DNA of 64,000 nucleotides, from contig NZ_JBOJLM010000005.1 of NCBI RefSeq assembly GCF_050750585.1, positions 223,202-287,201 of the forward strand, given 5' to 3'. Every line of letters starts with the position of its first letter. Positions within the stretch are counted from its first letter, which is position 1. The notes under the pieces were generated by a model, which saw only the letters and a program-made list of their open reading frames with translations, was not told the origin of the DNA and made no database searches. This stretch comes from Salinimicrobium sp050750585 (GTDB lineage Bacteria; Bacteroidota; Bacteroidia; Flavobacteriales; Flavobacteriaceae). This document shows, one piece after another, positions 34,251 through 44,010 of the stretch. Made by a program: the position numbers and the translations under genes.

Positions 34251-34790
34251 TTATTTTATAGTTTCTTGTATACTACCACACTTCAGCATTTTTCCTCCGA
34301 AAAATGGATTTTGAATTGCCTCTTCGTGGCTTAGCCAAAAACCTCCTGAGTTATTATTAGCCATTGGACAGCGGGCAAGATATAATTGGTTGTCAGCAAT
34401 TTTTCCCTCAAGAAAACTTGCAAATGCATTGCTGAACTCAGAAAATGCTCCTTTTTGTGCTTCCAGATTGGGACTGGTAGTCACCTTTGTTACAATTTTC
34501 TTTAATTGACCAGTCCCTTCAAACTCTCCGAGAGCGCCTAGAAGTTGCTCTGCTTCCTCCTTCGCCAGTTCTTGATCAGACTTGAGTATTGCGGCTTTAA
34601 GGGTTAAATAGTCTTCATAAGCTGTAGTTATTTTTTCGTTATTAAATTTTGGGATTTTACTGTCCATCATTTTCATCTCACCTTTCTCCATTTTATGATG
34701 GTCCTGGTGCATCATTTTTTTCTCCTGGCTGTAACCCAGGCTTACCGTCATAAATAATACTGCTGCAATTTTTACTTTTAAAATCTTCAT
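34251..34790 (-). CDS. DUF3347 periplasmic protein
   Basis: A 179-residue secreted protein: signal ending near LGYSQ, then a Met/His-rich segment (MMHQDHHKMEKGEMKMMDSK) suited to Cu binding, a helical DUF3347 domain, and a conserved end 'LARCPMANNNSGGFWLSHEE' followed by 'NPFFGGKMLKCGSI' with one Cys on each side. The same end module occurs in the CusB-like adaptor upstream and the protein at 45454-46074. It is likely a periplasmic metal-binding accessory of the RND exporter. Confidence 0.85.
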   Translation of the reverse strand: MKILKVKIAAVLFMTVSLGYSQEKKMMHQDHHKMEKGEMKMMDSKIPKFNNEKITTAYEDYLTLKAAILKSDQELAKEEAEQLLGALGEFEGTGQLKKIVTKVTTSPNLEAQKGAFSEFSNAFASFLEGKIADNQLYLARCPMANNNSGGFWLSHEEAIQNPFFGGKMLKCGSIQETIK

Positions 34791-34833
34791 AGTTTTGATT
34801 TTAGATATTAGTATTTAATTTATCTTTCAGTTT

Positions 34834-36657
34834 TTAGTTTATTGTCGATCTCACTTCACCGCAGGTAAGCATGGCTTCTCCAAAAAACGGGTTCCTGATT
34901 TCTTTGCTGTTACTTAGCCAGTAGGCACCTTTGTTATTATTGGCCATGGGGCAAAAGTTCACATACAACTTCTGGTTAGCTCCAAAAGCCTCTACGATTT
35001 TTATTAAAGGCTGTGAAAGGAAAATAAAGTTTTCGCGTTTCCCTTCTATTGTATTCGCCTCCTTACACAATTTTGTGTGTTTGAACAAGAAGGCCTTTTT
35101 TTCATCCCAAAAATTCTTAGCATGACCAGAGAGGGAATTGCCATCAAGTTTATCAAGAGCAGCCAATAGCTCAGTACTCGATTCCTGTGTCTCATCTATA
35201 TTAGCCCTTACCAGCCCTTCTTTAAGTTCCAGATAGGCTTCGATTACTTCATTAAGTTGGTTTTTGAAAGCTTTGGGGACATCTTTGCTCATATCCATCA
35301 CATCTTCCTGAACAAATTTTGAAGTTTTTGTTTGCTCCGGCATGTCGTTACCCTCTTCCATTTCCATTCCACCATGATTGTGTCCTGTCATGGCAGGACC
35401 ACCTTCCGGGCTCATCATGCTTCGTTTCCCTTGCAGTTGCGCGGCAGCATCTACCTTAAATACGCCATTGGCCACAACTTCATCACCTGCTTCCAAGCCT
35501 TTAGTGACCACATACAAATCCCCTGCCTCGGGTCCTAGAACTACTTCCCTAAACTCGAAGGTGGGCTCTTCAAACTCGGGCCTCCTTAAGTAGACAATGG
35601 CTCTTTTACCGGTCCACAGGATGGAAGATTTTGGTATAACGAGAGCGTTTTCTAAATTATCCAACTCAGTGTTAATTACTCCCTGAGCAAACATATCCGG
35701 TTTGAGTTTTCCTTTAGGATTATCTACTTCAGTTCGCACCAAAGCTACCCTCGTTTGGGGGTTAATAACAGGATCAATAAAAGTAACAGTACTGAAAAAG
35801 GATTGTCCAGGCATCGAGGGTACAGAAAAAGTAACTTTATCTCCTTCTTTAATCCATGCAAGATCGCTTTCATAGGCATCATAAAGGACCCATACTTTAT
35901 TTAAATTAGCGATATCAAAAAGCGGCTGACCTTCGCCCACATAATCTCCTTCACTTATATTTCTACTGGTAACGGTTCCAGACTGTGTAGAATAAATGTC
36001 AAAATTATATTGCACCTTTCCATTCTCCTGAATATTCTGGATTTGCGTATCGGTTAAATCCCACTGTTTTAATTTCCTTACCGCAGCTTCTAAAAAAGAA
36101 GGATTAGTCTCTTTAAACCGTACAGCCTCCAGGAGTTCCTTTTGTGCCTGTACTAACTCCGGGGAATAGATAGAGGCTAACCTTTCTCCTCTTCTTACTT
36201 CTTGTCCTGTGAAGTTCACAAATAACTTCTCAATACGTCCCGGAAAACGTGCAGTCACAGCCGAAACATTGCGCTCATCTGCGGTCACCCTCCCCGTAAG
36301 ATATATCTCTTTAGTAGGTGAGCCTGCCTTTACAGTTACGGTTTGAATATCGGCAATCCTGGCTGCGGCTTCACTCATTTGTATCTCAGAGTCATTGACA
36401 GCTGCAGACGCTTTTACGGGAATCAATTCCATGCCGCATATAGGACAATTTCCCGGTTCCTCCTGTCTAATCTGTGGATGCATTGCACAAGTCCAGATTT
36501 CTGATTCTCCTTCCTCATGAGCATGTGCTTCCTCCGGCTGATTTTCGGTGGTGGCTGAATTTTCTGATGTTCCACCAAAAAAAAGCCACCCCAAGAGTAG
36601 GCCTGCTGCTAAAAAGCCCAGCCCCACGTATATCATTTTTTTATTTATTTTATTCAT
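34834..36657 (-). CDS. cusB: CusB-like RND adaptor with metal finger and C-terminal DUF3347
   Basis: A 607-residue membrane-fusion protein (CusB is about 400). An N-terminal anchor (8-27) is followed by a heavy-metal-binding finger (residues 54-80: IWTCAMHPQIRQEEPGNCPI, then CGMEL). The adaptor core has 'VSAVTARFPGRIEKLFVNFT', an alpha-hairpin, and 'VIPKSSILWTGKRAIVYL'. A Met/His linker (GHNHGGMEMEEGNDMPE) precedes a DUF3347 module ending 'YVNFCPMANNNKGAYWLSNS' and 'NPFFGEAMLTCGEV'. It bridges CusA and CusC and can bind and pass on copper/silver. Confidence 0.92.
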   Translation of the reverse strand: MNKINKKMIYVGLGFLAAGLLLGWLFFGGTSENSATTENQPEEAHAHEEGESEIWTCAMHPQIRQEEPGNCPICGMELIPVKASAAVNDSEIQMSEAAARIADIQTVTVKAGSPTKEIYLTGRVTADERNVSAVTARFPGRIEKLFVNFTGQEVRRGERLASIYSPELVQAQKELLEAVRFKETNPSFLEAAVRKLKQWDLTDTQIQNIQENGKVQYNFDIYSTQSGTVTSRNISEGDYVGEGQPLFDIANLNKVWVLYDAYESDLAWIKEGDKVTFSVPSMPGQSFFSTVTFIDPVINPQTRVALVRTEVDNPKGKLKPDMFAQGVINTELDNLENALVIPKSSILWTGKRAIVYLRRPEFEEPTFEFREVVLGPEAGDLYVVTKGLEAGDEVVANGVFKVDAAAQLQGKRSMMSPEGGPAMTGHNHGGMEMEEGNDMPEQTKTSKFVQEDVMDMSKDVPKAFKNQLNEVIEAYLELKEGLVRANIDETQESSTELLAALDKLDGNSLSGHAKNFWDEKKAFLFKHTKLCKEANTIEGKRENFIFLSQPLIKIVEAFGANQKLYVNFCPMANNNKGAYWLSNSKEIRNPFFGEAMLTCGEVRSTIN

Positions 36658-37942
36658 AACTTTCTCCTATTAAGTAGTTTATTCTGTACACATTGTTATT
36701 TCGTTCTGTTTTGGCCCTTGCCAGTTCCAAACCGTAGTTTAAAAGTTGGCGTTCCATTCGAATTATTTCCAAAACATTGTTTCTACCTGTAGATAGTTCT
36801 GTATGGTAAAGCTCCAGTGATTGTTTGGCAATTGTTGTCAACCGACTGTAGAGTTCAACGTTTCGTACTGCGTCCACGTAATCCCGATACAACTGCTCAA
36901 GCTTTGTCTCCAATTCATTCTCCAGGTTTTCCTTTTTCAACTGCACTGCCTCTTGTTGCAGAATAGCTTCCTGGCGCATGGCTTTATACTTTTTTCTGTA
37001 AAGCGGCACCCGTATTCCTATTTGTGGAAAAATAAATGCATCCTGCCCATTGTCTGGTAGTGCCATATCCGGGTCTAAATCTGTTCTTGAAGCAATATTG
37101 GTATAGGTCCCCCCAAGAGTAAAAGATGGTAAACCCATTTTTTTGGCTACAGTTAGCTGCTCTTCGAAACTCCTTGCCTGATGTTCGAGTTGTTCCAGGC
37201 GTGGGTTCTCAGCTAAGATCATTTCCAGAAGTATACTCTTTTCATTTAGAAGCTGTTCCTCCCAAAGACTGTCAGGGAACCCAAGAGGCTCTTGTAGTTC
37301 TTCATTTAGTAACTCCTCGAACTCTGTAAGCAGGGGAATCCTGCTGTCCTTTAAATATGCTAGTCTGCTTTCCAACTCTTCCTCTTCCAGTTCAACTTGT
37401 AGAACAGAAGAAAAATTTGTTTTTCCGCTTTCGAACTGCACCTCAGCGATGCTCTTAAAGGAACTAAGCAGCGCCAGGTTCTCTTCTGTTACTTGTATCG
37501 CCATTTCAAGGTAATACAACTCTGTATAGGTAATTTTCACATCCCTAAAAAGTTCGAGTTTAGCATCTTCAAAAAGCTGTAGCCGTGCCTGCGCTCTTTC
37601 AGCCGCGACCCGCTCCTGGGCATCAAGGGTCCCAAACCAGGGGAACATTTGGCTAAAGGAAGCTGTAGCCTGTTGAGCTCCAACACGGGTTTCTACTGGT
37701 TGGATGAAATAGCCAAAACTTATCTGTGGATCTGGTAATGTTCCTTCCTGGACTACTTTTTCCAGCGCAGCGAGATATTCCTTGTAGAGGGATCTTATCT
37801 GCGGATTGTTTTCAGCAGCCAGTACCAGATATTCATCTAAATACCCGATTCCTATTTCTTCTTCCTGGGCATGGGAGTTATTCGTCCACAAAGCGAGAAA
37901 AAACATGATTAAAGCGCCTATATTTATGATATTTTTTTTCAT
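36650..37942 (-). CDS. cusC: CusC-like TolC-family outer membrane channel
   Basis: A 430-residue outer membrane efflux protein with signal peptide (hydrophobic 7-21, AHAQ) and two long alpha-hairpin repeats (for example 'DVKITYTELYYLEMAIQVTE' and 'ETKLEQLYRDYVDAVRNVEL'). Its ATG shares one base with the CusA stop and its stop overlaps the CusB start by 8 nt, so the three are translated as a unit. The order A-C-B is unusual compared with cusCFBA but frequent in Bacteroidota. Confidence 0.9.
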   Translation of the reverse strand: MKKNIINIGALIMFFLALWTNNSHAQEEEIGIGYLDEYLVLAAENNPQIRSLYKEYLAALEKVVQEGTLPDPQISFGYFIQPVETRVGAQQATASFSQMFPWFGTLDAQERVAAERAQARLQLFEDAKLELFRDVKITYTELYYLEMAIQVTEENLALLSSFKSIAEVQFESGKTNFSSVLQVELEEEELESRLAYLKDSRIPLLTEFEELLNEELQEPLGFPDSLWEEQLLNEKSILLEMILAENPRLEQLEHQARSFEEQLTVAKKMGLPSFTLGGTYTNIASRTDLDPDMALPDNGQDAFIFPQIGIRVPLYRKKYKAMRQEAILQQEAVQLKKENLENELETKLEQLYRDYVDAVRNVELYSRLTTIAKQSLELYHTELSTGRNNVLEIIRMERQLLNYGLELARAKTERNNNVYRINYLIGESYE

Positions 37943-40900
37943 TACTTGTCTAATTCATTTATTTGTTGCTCCTGTAATTTAGGATTTGACCATTTCTTCT
38001 CTTGCCACATACTGTATAGGACGGGAACTACGAACATAGTTATTGTCTGGAACAACATTCCTCCAAATGTCGGTATGGCCATAGGGATCATAATATCAGA
38101 CCCCTTCCCTGTGGATGTTAAAATTGGCATTAAAGCGATGAGAGTAGTTGCAGTGGTCATTACAGCGGGTCTTACCCTTTTGCTCCCTGCCATTACAACA
38201 GCTCTTCGAATGGAATTTTTGTCCGTCGTTTTTTCTTCAGCAAAAACCTGCTTGAGATAGGTTCCCATAAGTACGCCGTCGTCTGTTGCCACCCCAAAAA
38301 GGGCAATAAAACCTACCCAGACAGCAACACTTAAGTTTATAGGCCCTATTTGAAAGACCTCCCGCATATTTTCTCCAAGAAGATTGAAATCCAGGAACCA
38401 CGTCTGGTTATACAACCAGAGCAGGATAAACCCTCCCGACAATGCCACGAAGACACCTGAAAAGGCCATTAATGTGGTCTGAAAATTGCCAAACTGGAAG
38501 TAAAGCAGCAGAAAAATAGCTAACAAGCTGATAGGAATAACAATAGACAAAGTTTTTGCAGCCCTTAATTGATTTTCGTAGTTCCCTGCAAACTTGTAGC
38601 TCACTCCGGGAGGTACTACAAATTCTCCTGATTCAATTTTCTCATTGATCAGAGCTTGTGCATTTTCTACTACATCTACCTCCGCAACATCAGCTTCCTT
38701 ATCAAAAATGACATAAGAGAGCAAGAAAGTATCCTCACTCTTTATGACCTGAGGTCCCTGTACATACTGTACCTCTGCCAAATCTCCTAAAGGGACTTGA
38801 ACTCCGGTTGGGGTTGGTACCAGGATGCTCTTAACATCTTCAGGGTTATCCCTGAATTCCCGGGCATATCTTAGCCTGACCCCATACCTTTCCCGACCTT
38901 CTACGGTGGTAGTCATAGACATACCTCCCACAGCAGCACTAATGATGCGCTGCACATCACCAATAGATAAGCCATACCGAGCTATCGCCTGCCGGTTTAT
39001 ATCGAGTTCCAGATAGGGCTTTCCTACTACCCGGTCGGCAAAAACAGATGGAGCTTTTACACCCGGCACTTCTTGTAAGATCCCTTCCATTTGTAGCCCA
39101 ACTTCTTCAAGTGTTTCCAGGTCGGGTCCGAATATTTTCATACCCATGGGGGCTCTCATTCCTGTGGAGAGCATGATTAACCTAGTGGCTATGGGCTGTA
39201 GCTTTGGTGCAGATGTGACTCCTGGTAAGCTGGTAGTGCCAACTATTTCATCCCAAATATCATTAGGTGATTTAATGTGATCACGCCACTGCCGAAAGTA
39301 TTCCCCGCCGGCGTCTGGAATTAATAGGGAAACATCCAGATCTTTTCGCTGCATCGTCTCAGGGTCAAAGATTTCACCGTTCTGCAAAACATAATGCTCG
39401 TCATCGTTAACTTCAAATCGCATTCGCCGCCCATTTTGATCAAGCACATATTCCGATTTGTAGTTTATGACATTCTCATACATAGAAATTGGCGCGGGAT
39501 CTAAAGCCGTGGCAGCCCTTCCCCATTTCCCCACAGTCATGTCTACTTCTGGAATTGCAGTCAATCTTTTATCCAGAATGCGTACGGTCTCAATATTTTC
39601 TTCTACTCCGGAATGTGGCATAGTTGTGGGCATCAATAAGAAAGATCCTTCTTCTAAAGGGGGCATAAATTCTTCCCCCGCACCCGGGAAGGTCTCACTT
39701 ATTCCCAGCCAAACCTCAGTTTGCCTTACGTTATATCCAAGTTTATCAAAGCCTGTAGCAACAGGACTAAAGATCTTATCAAAACCCTGCCAGGTAAAAA
39801 GCCCGAAGAGAATTATCAAAATGGGAAGCGACAAAAATTTCCATTTATTTTCTAAAGCCCACCTAAGGATGGGTTGGTAATATTTTACCATCGCCATTAA
39901 TAATCCCAGCACTATGACTATAATCCCTCCTACAAAAATGAGATTGGTAAATTCAGATTGATCTGCACCAAGTGGCAACCATTCTCTGTTTAAGAAAAAC
40001 AGGACCCCAACTAATACAATTCCAATGTTTAGATAGGTTGGATATTTACGCTTTTCTTCAGGCCATCGCGGCTCCAGAAGATTGTTAACTCCCAGTGCTA
40101 TAAACATTAATCCTACCCAGGCTACCTTAAACAATAGTAAAATTCCTAATGCAATAAGGGCAAAATTCCAGATCCTCCGGGTTCTTTTTTTTCCGAAGTT
40201 CATAGAAAAGAGCCCGTGTGCCAGTGCTGGAATAACAACAAGCCCGACGAACATTGCAGATATAAGTGCAAAAGTTTTGGTGAAAGCCAGTGGCCCAAAT
40301 AACTTCCCTTCCTGACCTGTCATGGCAAAAACAGGTATAAAACTAATTACTGTTGTAGCCAGGGCGGTTAATACGGCTGATGCAATTTCTATGGTTCCTT
40401 CATAGATGACGGCCATTTTAGGGCGATCTTTATTTTCAGGTAGCTCAAGATGTCGAAGTATGTTTTCTGTGAAAATCACCCCAACATCAAGCATGACTCC
40501 AATGGCAATGGCAATCCCGGAAAGTGCCACAATATTGGCATCTACTCCTGCATACTGCATGACAATAAATGTCATAAGTACTCCAATAGGCAGCAGACTT
40601 GAGATCATAATGGCTGCCCTTAAATTCAGAACAATAACTATGACGACTATAATGCTAATCAAGATCTCCAGGATAAGTGCTTCCTCCAGAGTTCCTAAAG
40701 TCTCATAAATTAATCCGGAGCGATCGTAAAAAGGCACGATTGTAACTTTGGAGACAGTTCCGTCTGCCAGCGTCTTACTTGGCAATCCGGGAGCAATATT
40801 CTCTATTTCCTTTTTTACATTATCAATAACTGCGAGAGGGTTCGAGCCATATCTTGCGACAACCAGCGCTCCTGTTGCCTCCGCGCCCCCTTTGTCCAGC

Positions 40901-41778
40901 CCGCCGCGCCTGGTAGCTGGCCCCATCTGTATCCTGGCCACATCTTTGAGGCGAATAGGAGTATTCTCATTGACAGCAACAACAGCTTCTTCGAGATCCT
41001 CCAGGCTTTCTATATAGCCCAATCCACGAACCAGATATTCTGCCCGGTTAAACTCAATGGTGCGTGCTCCTACATCCAGGTTACTTTCACGCACAGCCTC
41101 CATTATTTGTTTGACATTTACGCCGTAGCTTTTCATCGCGGTAGGATCAATTTCCACCTGATACTCCTTGACAAATCCTCCTATTGAAGCTACTTCAGAT
41201 ACACCTTCGGCAGCAGATAAAGAGTACTTGACATAAAAATCCTGAATAGTACGAAGCTCCTGAGGATCCCACCCCCCGGTTGGCTCACCGGTTTTTGGGT
41301 CTCTTCCCTCCAGAGTGTACCAAAACACCTGTCCCAATGCTGTAGCATCAGGACCCAGGGCGGGCTGGACGTCTGCTGGGAGTGTTCCGGCGGGCAGAGA
41401 ATTTAACTTCTCAAGAATTCTCGAGCGGCTCCAGTAAAATTCCACATCCTCTTCAAAAATTATATAGATGCTTGAAAGACCAAAAAGGGAACTACTTCGA
41501 ATAGTTTTTACGCCTGGCACTCCCAAGAGTGAAGTAGTAAGGGGATAGGTTATTTGGTCCTCGATGTCCTGAGGAGATTTCCCCATCCATTCGGTATAGA
41601 CGATTTGTTGGTTTTCACCAATGTCTGGTATGGCATCCACTGGCACGGGATCCCTTGGCATCCAGTCTAAGTCCCAGTTAAACGGTGCTGTAGCTACTCC
41701 CCAGGCCATTAAGGCAACCGTAAGTAAAGCGGTCACCAATTTGTTCTCTAAAAAGAACTTTATAGTTTTATTAAGCAT
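37942..41778 (-). CDS. cusA: CusA-like heavy-metal RND transporter with extra membrane insert
   Basis: A 1278-residue HME-type RND pump; CusA/CzcA are usually about 1040. The N-terminal 'IPDIGENQQIVYTEWMGKSP' and TM4 'GIAIAIGVMLDVGVIFTENI' are of the monovalent-cation (Cu/Ag) branch. Near residues 535-680, between RND halves, there is an added segment with about four to six helices ('IWNFALIALGILLLFKVAWV', 'YLNIGIVLVGVLFFLNREWL', 'FVGGIIVIVLGLLMAMVKYY'). It uses the proton gradient to export Cu(I)/Ag(I) through CusB and CusC. Confidence 0.92.
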   Translation of the reverse strand: MLNKTIKFFLENKLVTALLTVALMAWGVATAPFNWDLDWMPRDPVPVDAIPDIGENQQIVYTEWMGKSPQDIEDQITYPLTTSLLGVPGVKTIRSSSLFGLSSIYIIFEEDVEFYWSRSRILEKLNSLPAGTLPADVQPALGPDATALGQVFWYTLEGRDPKTGEPTGGWDPQELRTIQDFYVKYSLSAAEGVSEVASIGGFVKEYQVEIDPTAMKSYGVNVKQIMEAVRESNLDVGARTIEFNRAEYLVRGLGYIESLEDLEEAVVAVNENTPIRLKDVARIQMGPATRRGGLDKGGAEATGALVVARYGSNPLAVIDNVKKEIENIAPGLPSKTLADGTVSKVTIVPFYDRSGLIYETLGTLEEALILEILISIIVVIVIVLNLRAAIMISSLLPIGVLMTFIVMQYAGVDANIVALSGIAIAIGVMLDVGVIFTENILRHLELPENKDRPKMAVIYEGTIEIASAVLTALATTVISFIPVFAMTGQEGKLFGPLAFTKTFALISAMFVGLVVIPALAHGLFSMNFGKKRTRRIWNFALIALGILLLFKVAWVGLMFIALGVNNLLEPRWPEEKRKYPTYLNIGIVLVGVLFFLNREWLPLGADQSEFTNLIFVGGIIVIVLGLLMAMVKYYQPILRWALENKWKFLSLPILIILFGLFTWQGFDKIFSPVATGFDKLGYNVRQTEVWLGISETFPGAGEEFMPPLEEGSFLLMPTTMPHSGVEENIETVRILDKRLTAIPEVDMTVGKWGRAATALDPAPISMYENVINYKSEYVLDQNGRRMRFEVNDDEHYVLQNGEIFDPETMQRKDLDVSLLIPDAGGEYFRQWRDHIKSPNDIWDEIVGTTSLPGVTSAPKLQPIATRLIMLSTGMRAPMGMKIFGPDLETLEEVGLQMEGILQEVPGVKAPSVFADRVVGKPYLELDINRQAIARYGLSIGDVQRIISAAVGGMSMTTTVEGRERYGVRLRYAREFRDNPEDVKSILVPTPTGVQVPLGDLAEVQYVQGPQVIKSEDTFLLSYVIFDKEADVAEVDVVENAQALINEKIESGEFVVPPGVSYKFAGNYENQLRAAKTLSIVIPISLLAIFLLLYFQFGNFQTTLMAFSGVFVALSGGFILLWLYNQTWFLDFNLLGENMREVFQIGPINLSVAVWVGFIALFGVATDDGVLMGTYLKQVFAEEKTTDKNSIRRAVVMAGSKRVRPAVMTTATTLIALMPILTSTGKGSDIMIPMAIPTFGGMLFQTITMFVVPVLYSMWQEKKWSNPKLQEQQINELDK

Positions 41779-41883
41779 TTGGTTTTAATTCTGAATTAAT
41801 ACTCTTTTGAAGCTGCACGTTTGCAACATCAAAAAAACTCTGCTCCGGCGGTAAAGCACCAGAGCCTAAATATTAATTCAGAA

Positions 41884-42279
41884 TCAAATTAAGAAGGTCT
41901 TGTTCAATATGTGGATTTCCTGAACGATTAAGGGAGGTATATACTTCACAAAAGGAATATCTTTCGCAGGCAGTTCTTCAAAAAGCCCGTTAAATGAATA
42001 AGCAAAACTTACAAGAAATACTTGCTGATCAAAGTTGAGATCATAAAAGGATATCTTCAAATCTTTCTGACCATCAATAGCTATAGAATCGTCAGAACAA
42101 CCTTTCTCATCAGCTACTCCGGAATCATGTTCCATTCCGCAGGTATCAGCTTCAAAAAAGACTGATTGGTCCACAAGAAAATCCCCGCAAAAGTGTTTAT
42201 TCACAGTAAAGGACATTGTCGATAGGAACATTAAAAATGCCAGGACCAAAGATGATATTTTTAATAGGAAGGCTTTCAT
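41884..42279 (-). CDS. HYC_CC_PP-family secreted protein
   Basis: A 131-residue protein with a signal peptide (LVLAFLMFLSTMSF), then 'VNKHFCGDFLVDQSVFFEAD', a Cys-rich middle (CGMEHDSGVADEKGC) and a C-terminal 'YIPPLIVQEIH'. The H-x-C, Cys and Pro-Pro landmarks match the Bacteroidota HYC_CC_PP family, although the usual adjacent CC is single here. A related protein lies at 48640-49077. It is probably a periplasmic metal-binding accessory at the head of the cus operon. Confidence 0.8.
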   Translation of the reverse strand: MKAFLLKISSLVLAFLMFLSTMSFTVNKHFCGDFLVDQSVFFEADTCGMEHDSGVADEKGCSDDSIAIDGQKDLKISFYDLNFDQQVFLVSFAYSFNGLFEELPAKDIPFVKYIPPLIVQEIHILNKTFLI

Positions 42280-42367
42280 AACACTCTTCTAATTTCCTCT
42301 ATTCATTAGCTAATTACCACTGAAATAAGGTTGAAATTATATTTGGAGCATTTTAATAATTCAATAA

Positions 42368-42396
42368 CAAAAATAATTAATTGCTCTTTTTTCAAA
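42368..42396 (-). promoter_or_regulatory. Bacteroidota-type promoter for the HYC_CC_PP/cus operon
   Basis: On the minus strand, a -33 TTTG (plus-strand CAAA at 42393-42396) is followed by a 17-nt spacer and a perfect -7 TATTTTTG (42368-42375). This fits the flavobacterial consensus TTG-N17-23-TAnnTTTG. The leader to the ATG at 42279 would be about 80 nt. The gene-free stretch 42280-42755 holds nothing else I can identify. Confidence 0.65.
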
Positions 42397-42755
42397 TATG
42401 ATCAAAGTCATATTTTCCCTTTTCTCTCAGAATTCTAAACATAGGACGCATTTTCCTTATCCAGAATAAAGATAGCTCAAAAGGTTCAAAAGCACTTTTA
42501 ATATAACAGAAAAAACATTCACTATTAAGGGTTTGTAATTATTTAACAGTAAAGACTACGAAAAATGGTCATGAAAAGATTATAAAATATAGAAGAATCA
42601 TATGACGTTTAGAAAAGAGAATATTTACTTTACCTAAATTACCAGTATCTAAAAATTGAGACAATATAGGCGGCCAAACCTTCTATTTTCCCATGGCTTT
42701 CAACAAAAAACTTATTGTAATGTTTCTTTTCACAAAAGATCAATTCCTTACTATC

Positions 42756-43367
42756 TCAGAACCTATTGAGATCTGTTTTACGTTTTTCTTCTTTATTTTT
42801 ATAATCCGAAGGAGTTACACCAGTAGCTTTTTTAAAGTGGGTTGATAGGTAGGTAGCACTGCTGTACCCCGTTTCATGAGCAATCTCTAAAACAGTTAGC
42901 TCGTTATACTCCAATAACTCCTTTATTCTTTCTATCTTTACTTCACTATAAAACTTCTGAATATTTTTCCCTTCAAGTTTTGTAAAAATATGGGTAAGAT
43001 GGCTATAGTCGTAGTGTAGACGGCTGGTCAACAGATCTGAAATCTTCTGTTTCCCAAAATCTTCCTCCTTGTAAACCCGCGCAATGATTATTGATTTTAT
43101 CTGGTTCACCAGGCGTTCATTTTTTTCGAAAATGAGCTCAAATCCCACTTTACGTAACTCTTCCTGAAACAATGTGAACTCAAAATCTGAGAGACTCCTT
43201 TCCAACTCTGCCTCTCCCAAAGACACTCTTTTGAAAGGAATTTTTAATGTAGTCAGTATTTCTCTTACGCTCCTTTTGCATCGCTGGCAAACTACATTTT
43301 TAATCTGAATAACTCTCTGATTTTCAACATTCATAGAATTCCTGTCAATTAAAATTTCCTTTTTCAT
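42756..43367 (-). CDS. AraC-family regulator with HMA-like CxxC N-terminal domain
   Basis: A 203-residue protein. The C-terminal about 100 residues are an AraC HTH: 'RLHYDYSHLTHIFTKLEGKN' and 'EIAHETGYSSATYLSTHFKK'. The N-terminal half opens 'IQIKNVVCQRCKRSVREILT', a CxxC in the position and fold pattern of an HMA domain, so it may sense copper or another soft metal directly. It is the last gene of the multicopper-oxidase operon and plausibly controls it (inference). An internal Met (12th) is an alternative start. Confidence 0.8.
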   Translation of the reverse strand: MKKEILIDRNSMNVENQRVIQIKNVVCQRCKRSVREILTTLKIPFKRVSLGEAELERSLSDFEFTLFQEELRKVGFELIFEKNERLVNQIKSIIIARVYKEEDFGKQKISDLLTSRLHYDYSHLTHIFTKLEGKNIQKFYSEVKIERIKELLEYNELTVLEIAHETGYSSATYLSTHFKKATGVTPSDYKNKEEKRKTDLNRF

Positions 43368-43401
43368 GGTTGATGGTTGGTTAGTTCTTTAGGTTTTATA
43401 C

Positions 43402-43992
43402 TTAGTCATTCATCCTTTGTTCATCTGCACTGACTTGAAAAGGAATACTAATTTTCTTTCTTTCCCAAGTGAGAGAAATTACTCCTTCATCATTTTCTAT
43501 TTTTTGAACTTCATAAGTCAGTGCCTCCTGGACATTCTCCAGCGTCTCAGAATGAACTTCCAAAACAACTACATTTTCTTTTTCATCATATTCATCCTTT
43601 CCATGCTGATCCCAACGGGAATTGAACATGACTTTCCAATTTTCTTTACCGGGAACTGTAAAAAAAGCATACTTCCCGGCAGGCAATATTTCATCACCAA
43701 TTACCAAATCCTTATTGGTTTCTATCCAGGTCGCTTTATGAGCTCCGGCCTGCCAAACTGTGTTGTAGCCTACCAGTCCGCCAAAAATTATCCTGTCACG
43801 CACGCGTGGTGAAGAATAATCTATATGAATATGAGCCCCATCAATTATGGCCATGGTACTGGTATGCGGACTTAACACCTCTTTGTTTTGTGTTGTCACC
43901 TTTTCGGCCTGGTGGTTTTCATGTTGCGCCTGCATCCCACTTGTGGAAAATAATACAAGCAGCACGTAAATAATATATTTTGTGGTTTTCAT
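43402..43992 (-). CDS. DUF2911 secreted protein
   Basis: A 196-residue protein with a signal peptide (to SGMQAQ), then a DUF2911 domain: 'AHIHIDYSSPRVRDRIIFGG' and 'VWQAGAHKATWIETNKDLVI', 'LPAGKYAFFTVPGKENWKVM'. The family is widespread in Bacteroidota and has no assigned function. An N-terminal His-containing linker (QHENHQAEK) could bind metal. It lies between DUF6503 and the AraC regulator in one operon. Confidence 0.85.
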   Translation of the reverse strand: MKTTKYIIYVLLVLFSTSGMQAQHENHQAEKVTTQNKEVLSPHTSTMAIIDGAHIHIDYSSPRVRDRIIFGGLVGYNTVWQAGAHKATWIETNKDLVIGDEILPAGKYAFFTVPGKENWKVMFNSRWDQHGKDEYDEKENVVVLEVHSETLENVQEALTYEVQKIENDEGVISLTWERKKISIPFQVSADEQRMND

Positions 43993-44010
43993 GGAAAATG
44001 TTGTGTTTAA

